Source: Magicicada septendecula (taxonomy: Eukaryota > Arthropoda > Insecta > Hemiptera > Cicadidae). From it: 64,000 bases of DNA. The stretch spans positions 435,305,458 through 435,369,457 of the forward strand of contig CM068372.1 of the NCBI GenBank assembly GCA_034769895.1, in the 5' to 3' direction. The notes under the pieces are model-generated. The model was not told the origin of the DNA and did not search any database. It was given only the letters and a program-made list of their open reading frames with translations. Positions 36,148 to 46,638 of the stretch are shown one piece after another. A program made the position numbers and the translations under genes. Each line of letters begins with the position of its first letter. Position 1 is the stretch's first letter.

Positions 36148-38158
36148 GTAGGGCTTTAAAATTTATTTTGGTAAAGTATTTAGTAATATAGTTAAAAATG
36201 TAGCTAATGAAATGTAGAAACTAATAAATACATAAAAAAGTAAAAATATAAAAAATAAACAAATAAACAATCGAAAACATTATAAGAATGCATAGACAAT
36301 AGAAAATTAAGTAAATAAAGTTATAAAAACAGTAAAAAGAAAATAATTGTGAATTGACGAAGCCGTATAACTGCTTTATTTCAGCTGTCATTATAAGCGA
36401 TATTAGTTTATAAATTTTAGTACTTTTACAGGGAAAACTTAAATTTTAATATTTTCTTTCATCTTTAATTAAAGAAGTGTAACTTCGGCACATTAGGTAT
36501 AAAAAGTTAATCCGTCTCAAAATAGATTACTCATCTCATACAGCGTGTCTTATTCTTATTCATAATTCAAAGAGTAGGCCAATGTTTTCAGCTGTGTTAG
36601 TAGACACTTTCCTCTCATGTGGCTAACCCACCTTCTCCCCACTATAACCTATGCCCTGCTTAATGTCTGTTTAACTTTACAGTACCAATTAATTTTTACA
36701 AATCTTAACATTCTAGTTTAAAAATAAATAAGTGGTTTCTCTTTGTATCTGCTGCTGCCAGGACTTGTGTCTTGTCCACTGCAATTCAAAAATATCCTGG
36801 AGTCAAACTATTAATTCGACGTAAAATGTTAATTACATACTAACACAACATTTTGACTGTTCATAATCAGTGGTTGCCTTTTGAAGTACCAGAACATTTA
36901 ACAAAATGTCTTGTAAAAATTAAAAAAAAAGGAAATTTAATTGCATAAACACAACTTGCTAATATGGCCAGGAGTCTGTAGGTTTTTAGAGTCGTTATAT
37001 CTTCCATAGACTGGAACTCTCACACCTGGAATATTTGTGGAAATGAGTGGAAACTCTTACAGTCTGTGGACATTATTCATAAGTTTTATTTATGGATGTA
37101 TTTTTTTATTTTACTTTATTTGTTGTGTAATATCATTTTTGTTTATTATAGATCAGTTTTGTGGTGTTACTCTACATACGCACTGATTCTGAGTGGCTGA
37201 AGCATTGTGTGTGTAATTAATGTTTAACAATGGTGAAAGTCTATAGTGTAACATGTCGGCATCATCATCCAACAGAGGTACAACCGATCAATGAACCTGA
37301 ATTTCTAAAGAAGTATTTAGAATTTTGGACGATTCTCTGCTGCTGTTCTCCACCAGACTCTAATCACCTTCTGCCAGACACTTACCCAGTATTATTCTTC
37401 AATATTTAGTGTCTTTAAATTTAGGAAACTAAATTTGCTTAATACCTGTGTGTGTTCACAGTAACTGTAGCTTCAGAAAATTAATTTTACAGACCTACAC
37501 ATGAAGGTGCAGACTAGTGAGCTCCCCAGGCTGCAGAACTTGCTCACTATTTTTGAATGAGATACTTGTTCTTAAATAAAATCAGATCAACAAAGTTGAA
37601 TAGGGCTGTGAGTACAGTTCTATCTATATGTCAATACAGTACACATGCATTCATAGGTTCTAATGTCTTGCATCTTACCATGTGTATGTATACATGTGTG
37701 TGTATACAGTAGAGCATCGATTATCCGAACATCCATCAACCGAACGATCTATTATCTGAACTCAATAAACAGTACTGTACAATTATGTATTGTACTGTAC
37801 AGTAATGAATTGGACACGTAAGGCGTATTGGATATTCATTGAACATAACAAATTGTATACTCTAAACTATTACAGTACTGTACGGTATTTAATAAGAGAA
37901 ATAAATAAACGCTGTAGCTACACAGCCTTACAATCGATATACAAAGAATTGATAAACACACATCAACACACTTCGATAAACAAATTTGCTGCTGGTAAAC
38001 AATCTGTGTCAACAGAAGTCTCTGTGATCGAATGTGTGAGTCACCGAAGACATCGTTCAATATCAGTCTTCCACACTGGCTCTTGTTTAGCTTGCAAGCA
38101 TTAGTAAGCTGAGTTATGTTAGTGTATTCGTTCGTTCTTTTTACTTTAACTGCTTTCG

Positions 38159-38562
38159 ATGTCTGCAAAGATAAAGAGAGTAGTGCTGTCAATAAACGAT
38201 AAACTTAAAATTATTGATCGTCTGAAGAAAGGAGAAACAGCTAGCGCATTGGCTTCCGAATTTAACATTGGTAAATCAACGATTACTGACATTAAAAAAA
38301 ATGAACTTACGCTAATGTCTTACAATGGTAAACTAGAATCTTTGGAAGGTGTTACTTCCAGAAAAATTATGAAAACAGCTGAAAATGACAACTTAGATTG
38401 TGCAGTGTACACATGGTTTGTGCAACAAAGAAGCAAGGGTGCTTATATAGGGGCCTATCATCTGTGAGAAGGCACTTATAATAAACGAAAAACTCGGTGG
38501 CGATCCACCCTTTAAAGCTACGACAGGCTGGTTGCAAAAATTCAAATCAAGACATGGTATAC
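38159..38562 (+). pseudogene. Tigger/pogo (CENP-B/jerky-like) transposase, N-terminal part, disrupted
   Basis: The ATG at 38159 starts a CENPB_N-type helix-turn-helix: VLSINDKLKIIDRLKKGET is followed by a GKSTITDIKK recognition-helix region. The stretch up to FVQQRSKG fits the start of the second (CENP-B/Tc5-type) DNA-binding domain. One extra base near 38451 shifts the frame to a stop at 38467. The original frame then continues (INEKLGGDPPFKATTGWLQ) until the copia insertion after codons for RHG. After the copia element a few more codons of the same gene (LDIS at 41913 onward) appear with another frameshift. The DDE domain is missing, so it is a dead transposase. Confidence 0.75.
38558..38562. 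repeat. Target site duplication of the copia element (TATAC)
   Basis: TATAC at 38558-38562 is repeated at 41905-41909, directly outside the two LTRs. Five bases is the usual duplication length for Ty1/copia integrases. Removing one copy plus the element rejoins the Tigger reading frame across the site. Confidence 0.9.
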
Positions 38563-38756
38563 TGTCAAATATATCATATGTACAATTTAAATATGGTTAA
38601 ACAATGTATGTACAATACGCATGCGCGTATTATTATTGTTATAACGGATGTATGTATTCTATGAAGGTTAGTTCGGTGAATAAAGTCTTTTCTAATCAAC
38701 GTGTTGTCTAACTGTATTTGGCAATATAATTCCAATATTAAATAATATCTCTCACA
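38563..38756 (+). mobile_element. Copia 5' LTR, 194 bp
   Basis: It begins TGTCAAATATATC and ends ATCTCTCACA. It differs from the 3' LTR at three positions by eye (one in the GCATGCGCG region and two in the AGGTTAGTTCGG region). Confidence 0.92.
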
Positions 38757-38770
38757 GGTTATGGGCCGAC
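38757..38770 (+). promoter_or_regulatory. Copia primer binding site (half-tRNA iMet type)
   Basis: GGTTATGGGCC follows the LTR directly. Drosophila copia has the same start of its PBS, which pairs with an internal part of initiator tRNA-Met rather than its CCA end. Confidence 0.75.
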
Positions 38771-38887
38771 ACTAGTAATTTGGAGATATATAGACGTGTG
38801 TTAGTTGTAATTACGTCGGAATTATTTACACAGAAAAGTTTTACATATACAGGCTCAAAGTGAAATAGTTCGCGTGCTTAACCTAAA

Positions 38888-39994
38888 ATGGCTACATCTA
38901 CGGTTCCCTTTCCCTTGCTAAAGGCAGATAATTTTTCCACTTGGAAATATAGAATACGTCTTGTTCTGAATAAAGAGGGTGCACTCGTAGCATTAGATAA
39001 AACAGACACAGAAATCGCAGCACTCACAGGTGCAGATTTGACCAGTTTCCAAGCTAAAGACGTAAAAGCACAACGCATCATCGCACAGTCAATATCAGAT
39101 AAGTATATTGAATACACAGAGAGCGCACAAAGCGCCAAAGAAATGATTGCAAATCTGGAAAATGTCTTCCAGAGAAAAAGCGCATTATCTAAGATGTTTA
39201 TAATGCGAAAGCTATTGAAAATGAAATTCGTCGATGGCGAATTACAAGATCATTTCACTAAATTCGAAAAACTCATAAAAGAACTCGATGGCGTAAGCAA
39301 AGTTGCAACCGATGATACCGACAAAACGTGTTACCTTCTTCTGACAATGCCGGAAAGCTTTGAGAGCATCATTACATCGATAGAAACGATAATGAATAAA
39401 GACGCGACAGTATATTCGTATTCTGATGTAAAAACAAGGTTATTGGATACTGAACTCAAAAACAAAGAGAACTTCAATGCAGGTGATAAGGTCGATAACG
39501 ACGGAAACTGCTCTTTCTACTCTCCAGGTGAATATAAGAATAGCTCACAGATGAGGTACGAAAATGTAATATGTCACACATGTAGAGGCAAAGGACATTT
39601 CAAAAATGAGTGTCCATCAAACAAGGATGTGCAAACTCAACAGACGCCTCAGACGTCATATTGCGGCCATGGACATCGCGGTAAGAGAGGGAGAGGAAAC
39701 TCTCGAGGACGTGGAAGAGGCAAGACGACAAGACATACGTCAAATGTTGCACAGAGCGAAGATGATCAAGAAGAAGAATTTGATTTCTTTTCCGCTGAAA
39801 ATATTGAGAAAAATGGCGCTTTATACTCAGAATTACTAGGAAATACTCGATCCATTAAATTCATTTTAGATAGTGGTGCCACAAATCATTGGGTATCAGA
39901 AAATTTGGAAAAGCTTATGGAAAATGTTGAAGAAATGGAGAATAAAATGGAAATAAAAATAGCAAATGGTAGCACTATAAAAGGTATAAAATGA
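38888..39994 (+). CDS. Copia Gag-protease N-terminal part, 368 aa, ending at an in-frame stop
   Basis: The ATG at 38888 lies 130 bases after the PBS. The N-terminus (LLKADNFSTWKYRI) is the copia Gag start, and a UBN2-type Gag region spans roughly residues 50-190. A CCHC zinc knuckle is at C229, C232, H237, C242. It is followed by a Gly/Arg-rich nucleic-acid-binding stretch and an acidic segment. The retropepsin active site DSGA is at 328-331. In a complete copia polyprotein the frame would continue into integrase; here a TGA at 39992 stops it inside the protease domain. Gag would coat the RNA in virus-like particles. This truncated product lacks a complete protease. Confidence 0.8.
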   Translation: MATSTVPFPLLKADNFSTWKYRIRLVLNKEGALVALDKTDTEIAALTGADLTSFQAKDVKAQRIIAQSISDKYIEYTESAQSAKEMIANLENVFQRKSALSKMFIMRKLLKMKFVDGELQDHFTKFEKLIKELDGVSKVATDDTDKTCYLLLTMPESFESIITSIETIMNKDATVYSYSDVKTRLLDTELKNKENFNAGDKVDNDGNCSFYSPGEYKNSSQMRYENVICHTCRGKGHFKNECPSNKDVQTQQTPQTSYCGHGHRGKRGRGNSRGRGRGKTTRHTSNVAQSEDDQEEEFDFFSAENIEKNGALYSELLGNTRSIKFILDSGATNHWVSENLEKLMENVEEMENKMEIKIANGSTIKGIK

Positions 39995-41572
39995 GGTATA
40001 ATTCGCTTGAAAGTGTTGAACAATAAAAATAACAGTTATGTTTTCATAAAGATACCTGCTATTATTGTACCTGAGTTTCCCTACAATCTCTTGTCAGTGA
40101 AAAGAATAAGTTCAAAGGGATTTGATGTTCAATTCAGTAGTGGTGGAAAATAAGTTACTATCTCAAATAACAAATTGCAAACGAAATGTGAATCCGAAGG
40201 AAATTTGTATGTGGCTCAATTTTCAATAGCACACCCTTCGATGAATGAAACTTGTTGCATTTCATTAAGTAAGGGTCTACTACGGCACCGAAGACTTGGA
40301 CATCTCAATGCTCAAGGTCTTGGATCACTAAATTTTCCACACAATTTTGGAGTATGCAGTCCCTGTAACCAAGGTAAAGCAAAACGAAAGCCTTTTAAGG
40401 ATGTACCCCTACCAAGGTCAAACAGAATTGGAGAACTCATTCACAGCGACTTGGCTGGTTTTTTTAAAAATATACACCATGAAAGGTGAAAAATATTATC
40501 AAACAATTATCGATGACTATTCACATTTTACCCAGGTGTTCCTTTTAAAACACAAAAATGAAGCAGAAAGAAATATTATGAATTATGTCCAAGAGTTAAA
40601 GGCCAGAGGATATTACTCTTCAAGAATCAGGTCAGATTGTGGTGGAGAGTACTCATCACATGTGTTTAAAATTTCTGTATACAAAAAGGAATAGTCAACG
40701 AATACACTTTGCCACATATACAGCAGCAGAATGGAGTTAGCGAAAGAATCAATTTCACTCTAATGAGTAGAGTACAAACACTATTCGCTGAAACAAATTT
40801 GCCTAAGTTCTTGTGGGGTGAAGCAGTACGTTGTGCTGCATACCAATTGAACCGCTCTCCAACAGTTGCCCTGAAGGAAAATAAGGTACCTGCTGAAGTC
40901 TACCTAGGTAAGGTTGAATTATGACAAGTTGAGGGTTTTTGGTTCAAAGGCTTGGGCATATAAACTGCCTGTTCCAGCAGACAAGCTAGAAACAAGATCA
41001 GTTGAATGCATTATGGTAGGCTATGCTAAAAATGGGTATAGACTATGGGTACCCAAAACAAGTGAAATTATAATCTCAAGGGATGTTACCTTTGATGAAA
41101 TTAAGATACTGGATTAATCACATATTCAGATGCAGATTGGGCAGGAGACATCACCAGCAGAAAGAGTACAAGTGGATGTATAATATATCACTGTAACAAC
41201 CCTGTATCCTGGTTTACAAAGAAACAAACATGCGTATCCCAGTCAACAGCTGAAGCGGAATACATAGCATGTGCAATGGCAGCGATGGATGTGGTATACT
41301 TTCAACGCATACTTGTGGACTTGAAGTGCAATGTCTTAATTCCTTTAATTTATTTAGACAACCAAAGTGCACATAACATGTGTGAAAGCTATGAGAATAG
41401 CAGACGTACTAGACATATAGACATTAAATATCACTATATTAAGGATCTTATACACAAAAAACTTATTGAATTAGAGTACATAAAAACCCAAGATAATGTA
41501 GCTGATATTTTCACAAAATCCTTAAATAATATAAAGTTTGCAAAGTTTTTTGAAAAACTCAACATAAAATAG
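39995..41572 (+). pseudogene. Copia pol remnants: protease end, integrase, RNase H; RT deleted
   Basis: After the stop at 39992 the protease end (FPYNLLSVKRIS) and another stop follow. Then come the GAG-pre-integrase zinc finger (HRRLGHLN...CSPCNQGKAKR), the integrase core with its first Asp in IHSDLAG, the second Asp in RSDCGGEY, and Glu in NGVSERIN. The C-terminal part (VFGSKAWAYK) ends near 41115. Frameshifts occur near 40490, 40690 and 40915. RNase H sequence (TYSDADWAGD, STAEAEYIA, then the VADIFTKSL tail) starts directly after it at about 41119. The whole reverse transcriptase, including YVDD, is missing, so one deletion joined integrase to RNase H. This copy cannot transpose on its own. 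Confidence 0.85.
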
Positions 41573-41701
41573 TTTTCAGATACCAAAAATTTTCAACTTT
41601 GCATTTATTTTTTTTATTTAAGTATATTTATCAACTGTACTCATACCAAAACTGTTCCAAATGTAAATTAAGGGTATTTAAATTATATGGGTATTTAAAT
41701 T

Positions 41702-41710
41702 GAGGGGGAA
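41702..41710 (+). promoter_or_regulatory. Copia polypurine tract
   Basis: GAGGGGGAA abuts the 3' LTR start, the standard place for plus-strand priming. Confidence 0.85.
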
Positions 41711-41904
41711 TGTCAAATATATCATATGTACAATTTAAATATGGTTAAACAATGTATGTACAATACGCATGTGCGTATTATTATTGTTATAACGGATGTA
41801 TGTATTCTATGAAGGATAGTTTGGTGAATAAAGTCTTTTCTAATCAACGTGTTGTCTAACTGTATTTGGCAATATAATTCCAATATTAAATAATATCTCT
41901 CACA
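41711..41904 (+). mobile_element. Copia 3' LTR, 194 bp
   Basis: It has the same ends and length as the 5' LTR and is followed by the TATAC duplication and the rest of the Tigger sequence (41910-41967). Confidence 0.92.
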
Positions 41905-41967
41905 TATACGACAGCTAGATATTTCAGGTGAAAACTTTCTGCTAATTTGAAAGTGCTGATAATTTTA

Positions 41968-42324
41968 ACGATAAAATATCTAGCAGAATCTAACGGATAT
42001 GACAGAACAATAGTCAGTAAACTCCTACACAAAACAAACAACAGAAAAAGACAGAAAACAACAAATTCATAACACTAACATACATCAACAAACAAACTGA
42101 AAAAATTGCCACAAATTCAATAAAGCAGGATACAGAATCGCTTACAAAACTACTAACAAAACAGAACACACACTATCAAAACGCATGCACAAAGCACAAA
42201 ACAAATTCGATCTACCCGGTGAATACAAGCTTAATTGCTCAAATTGCAATAAATTCTACATAGGCCAGACAGGACGTAGCTTCAAACAGAGACACATTGA
42301 ACACACAAAGGCACTCCACACCAC
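41968..42324 (+). mobile_element. Penelope-like element, partial upstream copy (GIY-YIG end)
   Basis: From about 41968 the sequence is nearly the same as 43857-44215 downstream: the linker after the RT and the start of the GIY-YIG endonuclease. It keeps a CxxC pair (NCSNCNKFYIGQTG), which the downstream copy lacks. It is frameshifted in the linker and stops matching at 42324, where the 5' part of the longer copy starts. Tandem partial copies that place one element's 3' part ahead of another's 5' part are a known Penelope arrangement. Confidence 0.75.
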
Positions 42325-43835
42325 ACTAACACTACACCTACAAATCGCCAACACATACGGACACAATTACATGACTGAACTAATACATCACACAAATGAA
42401 TGGACAAAAAAACAAATACATAACATACAGACAAAACACGACAGAAAAATAAAAAAACCTGACACCAATCAAAACAGATATAATTCCCTCGCACAAATTC
42501 TACCCACGTACAGTAAACCTCACGAATGTCACACTCACAAAAAACGAACTAACACTCCTTGATAAAGGCCTAAAACATAACATACATTACAAACATAACA
42601 ACCAAACACTAACAAAGCTCATGATTGACACAGAAACAAATATACAAAACACAGCACCAGAACATCAAGACACATTAAGACATAATATAAACAACACAAT
42701 AGGAGTACATAAGACACCAGACAGCAACAACCACAACTCAGAAATACACACAGCCATCAAACTCAGGGAAAAGGCACACAAACACAACATCACATTTGTA
42801 AAAGCTGACAAAGGCAACACGACTGTAATTATCCCCACAGACAACCTACACAAAAAAGTACAAAACTTCATGGAACAGAACAACATCACAGAACTAAAAC
42901 ACGACCCCACCGACAGATACCAAAACTCAGTAAAACAAATAGTCAACAAAGCCAAACACATTATGACACATAAACAAAAGCCCTACATGAAACAAATCCG
43001 ACCATCAGCACCTACACTCCAAGCGCTTCCCAAAATCCATAAAGAAGACATTCCGATCTGCCCCATTATCAACTACCGTAATGCCCCTGCACACAAACTG
43101 GCAAAATATCTAGACAAAATTATTAGACAACACACACAAACAGACAACAACATTGCAGTAAAAAACAACACTGACCTAGTAACAAAAATAAAAGACATAC
43201 ACATCCCCCATAATGCCACATTAGCCTCCTTTGACATTAAAAACCTGTACACAAACATCCCAATCTCTGAAACAATCACCATCCTACAAAACAAACTCAA
43301 ACAGAACAACACACCAGAGGAACTTATCAATGAAATAACAGAAACTCTGAACATTATCACAAAACAAAACTACTTTACTTATAACAATAAATACTACACA
43401 CAGAATGATGGCCTACCCATGGGCTCCCCCATATCCAGCATTCTAGCAGAAGTCTTCCTCCAACACTTAGAAAAAACAAAAATACTCACAAACAATGACA
43501 GACACTCACATAAAATACTATATTGGCACAGATACGTTGATGACATTCTAATACTATACAGGGGAAACAAAAGACAATATGAACAGTTACTAACGCACAT
43601 AAACAAAATACATAAAAACATAACCTTCACTGCTGAATACGAACACAACAATACCATAAACTTCTTAGACCTCTCCATCACAAAACTAGAACACAGGCAC
43701 AAATTCAGTATATACAGAAAACCAACTACAACTGACACACTAATACACAACACCTCCAATCACCCAATACAACACAAACTAGCTGCTTTTAGAACCATGA
43801 TACATAGACTTAACAACATCCCCTTAGATGAATAG
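42325..43835 (+). pseudogene. Penelope-like reverse transcriptase
   Basis: The region encodes a PLE reverse transcriptase. The N-terminal part (42325-42475) is in another frame, so a frameshift lies near 42475. From there the frame is open to 43835; an internal ATG is at 42621. Motifs in order are LTNVTLTKNE...LLDKG, KADKGNTTVII (the PLE DKG box), FDIKNLYTNIP (RT motif A), GLPMGSPISSILAE (motif B), RYVDDILI (catalytic YVDD) and NFLDLSI followed by FSIYRKPTTTD (thumb side). A second frameshift at about 43832 separates it from the GIY-YIG part. PLE RTs are telomerase-like and copy RNA at a nick. All catalytic Asp residues of the RT core are still present, so inactivation looks recent. Confidence 0.85.
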
Positions 43836-44578
43836 ACTACAAAGACGAACTAAACACGATAAAATATCTAGCAGAATCTAACGGTTATGACAGAACAATA
43901 GTCAGTAAACTCCTACACAAAACACAAAACAAACAGACAAAGAGAGAAAACAACAAATTCATAACACTAACATACATCAACAAACAAACTGAAAAAATTG
44001 CCCACAAATTCAAAAAAGCAGGATACAGAATCGCTTACAAAACTACTAACAAAACAGAACACACACTATCAAAACGCATGCCCAAAGCACAAAAGAAATT
44101 CGATCTACCCGGTGTATACAAGCTAAATTGCAATAAATTCTACATAGGCCAGACAGGACGTAGCTTCAAACAGAGATACATTGAACACACAAAAGCACTC
44201 CACACCACTACAGAATCTACCTTTGCAAACCACCTCATTGAAGCAAACCACACATATAAAAACATCGAAAATAACATGAACATTCTACACGTACACACAA
44301 AAGGCCGAAAACTAGACACTCTAGAACAATTAGAAATATACAAACACACAAAAACAAATAAAAACGACATCCTAAACGAACAGACACAATTCAAATCGCA
44401 CGCATTATTCGAACACATCTCACCACACACACACACAGCTTCGATCTTTCGAAAAACTATCCCGTCGCCAACAACAAGACGGACAACGCTACCTATGGTA
44501 GAGCTCTATAATATAGGTATTCGCACCCGCCATCTTTGCTCCGAGACTTTTAAATGTAATGTGGCGGGAGCAATGTAA
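43832..44578 (+). pseudogene. Penelope-like linker and GIY-YIG endonuclease
   Basis: In the frame starting near 43832 the linker (KYLAESNGYDRTIVSKLL) leads to the GIY-YIG domain from about 44120: FYIGQTGRSFKQRYIEH, then the TFANHLIEANH region and a conserved Glu (TLEQLEIYKH). In PLEs this nuclease nicks the target DNA to prime reverse transcription. A nine-base deletion relative to the upstream copy removes three residues, including one Cys of the CxxC that precedes the catalytic YIG. The frame runs on to 44578, but the last part is probably not domain sequence. Confidence 0.8.
44503..44550 (+). repeat. Inverted repeat, arm 1
   Basis: TATTCGCACCCGCCATCTTT and its flanks reappear in reverse complement at about 46580-46625 with some mismatches. 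The two arms enclose the first two THAP exons. A fragment of the Penelope end copied in opposite orientation, or another small repeat, could explain this. Confidence 0.55.
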
Positions 44579-44815
44579 GCACGCTGTGCGTTGCATTATT
44601 TAATGTAAATTATGTATGTAAATATTAATATTTTTACATATCAGGGTTATAACCTTAGTGTACTAATTTGATTTATGTATTCCACACGAATATGTATAAT
44701 CATCATCTCATCTTGTCAGTGAAAACAAGGTTATAAATACTGGTGTTAGAGATATTATTAATGTTATGTAAGTTAGTATGTTTTGCAGATTGTTGTACTA
44801 CATCTCATAATCATA

Positions 44816-44968
44816 ATGACTGGTTGTTGTGCTGTAAATTTCAGAAATCGAACAGAAACTAATTTTAGAACATTCAAATTTCCGGCAGACCCTATTCGAT
44901 GTGCAAAATGGATTCAAAATATGAGACGAGACAAATTTATACTAAGCAAGGGAATGCGTCTGTGTGAG
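44816..44968 (+). CDS. THAP-domain protein, exon 1
   Basis: The ATG at 44816 opens 51 codons ending at GAG before a splice donor (GAG|GTAAAT). The peptide starts MTGCCAVNFRNR and continues with RTFKFPADP, KWIQNM and MRLCE, the standard order of a THAP zinc finger: N-terminal cysteines, the FP-D-P box, the conserved Trp, and the Cys of the CxxH pair. THAP proteins bind DNA through this C2CH finger; many are transcription factors or domesticated P-element-like transposases. The position of the second N-terminal zinc Cys is Phe9 (TTC for an expected TGC), so the finger may not fold normally. The exon starts 240 bases after the Penelope frame ends. Confidence 0.8.
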
Positions 44969-45050
44969 GTAAATTTAATGGTTTATTCCTTAAAAGTTTG
45001 TGAATGTTAATCATAACGACTAAAAATGTAATACACCTTTGCACTTTTAG

Positions 45051-45191
45051 GTTCATTTTGAAAGTTCACAGTTTGAACAGGCACGAGTAGATTGTTGGAA
45101 AAAACTGAAGCCTAATGCCATACCGACTTTGTTTGACGTACCAAATCCACCTCCTAGGATCGGCCCAGTTCCACGCAGATCACTGTACAAG
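45051..45191 (+). CDS. THAP-domain protein, exon 2
   Basis: An acceptor (CACTTTTAG) at 45050 opens a 47-codon exon in phase 0. It supplies the His of the CxxH pair (E-V-H at the junction), then HFESSQFE and KKLKPNAIPTLFDVP, the AVPTIF-type box that closes a THAP domain. A Pro-rich stretch follows and the exon ends at a donor (AAG|GTGGTT). The intron of 82 bases between exons 1 and 2 is short, as in many insect genes. Both exons together make a near-complete THAP domain of about 90 residues. Confidence 0.8.
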
Positions 45192-45357
45192 GTGGTTTAT
45201 TTTTTTAATCCATTAATTATAAATATAATGTTATTCTATAACTAAAGCCCGGATTCACTTGCAATTGCATCTTTTTTTTGCTAGTTCGTAAACGGCCAGT
45301 GACAAGTTATTTATCCGAATCGGGACGTGTAGGTCATTTTAACATACATTTTATTTT

Positions 45358-45431
45358 GCACAAAATTGCACGTTTTGGGGGTTACTGCATAAAATTGCAC
45401 ATTCTGTAGTTTTAATGCACAAAAATTGCAC
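45358..45431. repeat. Short tandem repeat, about 30-bp period, 3 copies
   Basis: GCACAAAATTGCAC-like units start at 45358, 45387 and 45417. Confidence 0.7.
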
Positions 45432-46579
45432 ATTTACCCGTTTTTCGAAAATCAGCTGCGCGATAGCCAAGCGCGAAACATACACGCAGATCGTAAACAA
45501 AGTCGAGAACAAAATCAGCACGAAGAAATTCTAGTCCAGTAAGCGCAGCTTTTGACGTAACAAAATTTTGACTGTCGATGGAATTTCACGAAATTTGATA
45601 TGTATGTTCTATATGCACTGTAGAACAAAGTTAAACTGTACGCTTTTCATTTGGGGGTGAGAACCACCCATTTTTCAAGGGTGATTGATAAAAAAAAATT
45701 AACCCAGGATCCAATAGAGAATCAAATTCTAAGCAAAAAAGTCACTACGCACCTGTTTTGAAAAATGCGTTGTTTTCGAGTTATTCCAAATCAACATTTT
45801 CGATTTTTACCCCAAAAAACAGGATTTTAGCGTAATTTTTAGCGAATAACTAAACAACGTTTGAGTTTATAGTAAAAATGAATAGGACCAAAATTATTCT
45901 ATACGAAATAACAAACAAAATGCGTTTTGGCCGGGTTTTAATCCACGAGTTGTTTTCAAGATATGGCCGTGAGAAGTTGTAACTTGCAAATTTTTTGCCT
46001 GAACTAACAAAGTTTAACCCTTCCTACTAACCGAGAAAAATACTTTTGACTATAAAATGTCTAGTGCAATGAAAAATACATTATTGTTAATTTTAATAAA
46101 ATGTTAAGCTAAACTTTTTATTATTAATTTTAACTAAATGTTAAGCAAAAAACCTGAATATAAACTTAATAGTAAGTAAGTTAAAAATGTAAGTTCGTGT
46201 TTATTACAAATAGTTTTAGTAACTTTATTTGGACTTTTGGACAAACGAAGTTTAGTAAACATTAATTCAACAGCCATCTATTATAAACAGGAATGAAAGT
46301 AAAATCTGAGAATATATACCTAACAAAGTGGTAAGTGGTAACGATTGGTACGGTATTTGGTGTTTTTTAGACAAAATTATTCTCCTCTTACTATGGTCTG
46401 AATCAGTAAGTTTTAATATGAAAACTACTATTTCCATATATTTAAGGACGTGGGACATAATTTCACACTTTGAAATTATATTTTTGGCACGAAAAACTAT
46501 AATAGTTTATGTAATATCGAAAATAAACTTATACTGCGTCCCATGTATACACAAGTGCCACCATAATATTTTGTATGTC

Positions 46580-46625
46580 AGTCTCGAAACAAAGATGGCG
46601 AGTGCGAATACTCACTTTTATAGAT
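46580..46625 (-). repeat. Inverted repeat, arm 2
   Basis: Its reverse complement contains TATTCGCACTCGCCATCTTT and matches 44503-44550. It lies directly upstream of the hammerhead-like motif. Confidence 0.55.
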
Positions 46626-46638
46626 ACTTAACCTATGG

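Larger units (their letters stand above)
37707..38562 (+). mobile_element. Tigger/pogo-like DNA transposon, left part
   Basis: The left end reads CAGTAGAGCATCGATTATCC, which resembles Tigger/pogo terminal repeats, and is preceded by TA, the expected target site. It continues to 38562, where a copia element interrupts it, and resumes at 41905-41967. The right terminal repeat is not found; the Penelope-like sequence starting near 41968 replaces it. Confidence 0.7.
38563..41904 (+). mobile_element. Ty1/copia LTR retrotransposon, internally deleted, 3342 bp
   Basis: It has identical boundaries, a 5-bp TSD and 194-bp LTRs with 3 differences between them. It carries a copia-type PBS, gag with a zinc knuckle, protease, integrase and RNase H remnants, and a purine tract. 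The RT domain is absent and several frames are broken, so it is non-autonomous. It inserted into the Tigger transposase gene. Confidence 0.92.

Noticed and set aside
42282..44436. Minus-strand frames over the Penelope-like element
   Set aside because: They are shadows of the A-rich RT and GIY-YIG coding strand with Cys/Val/Phe-rich content and no motif.
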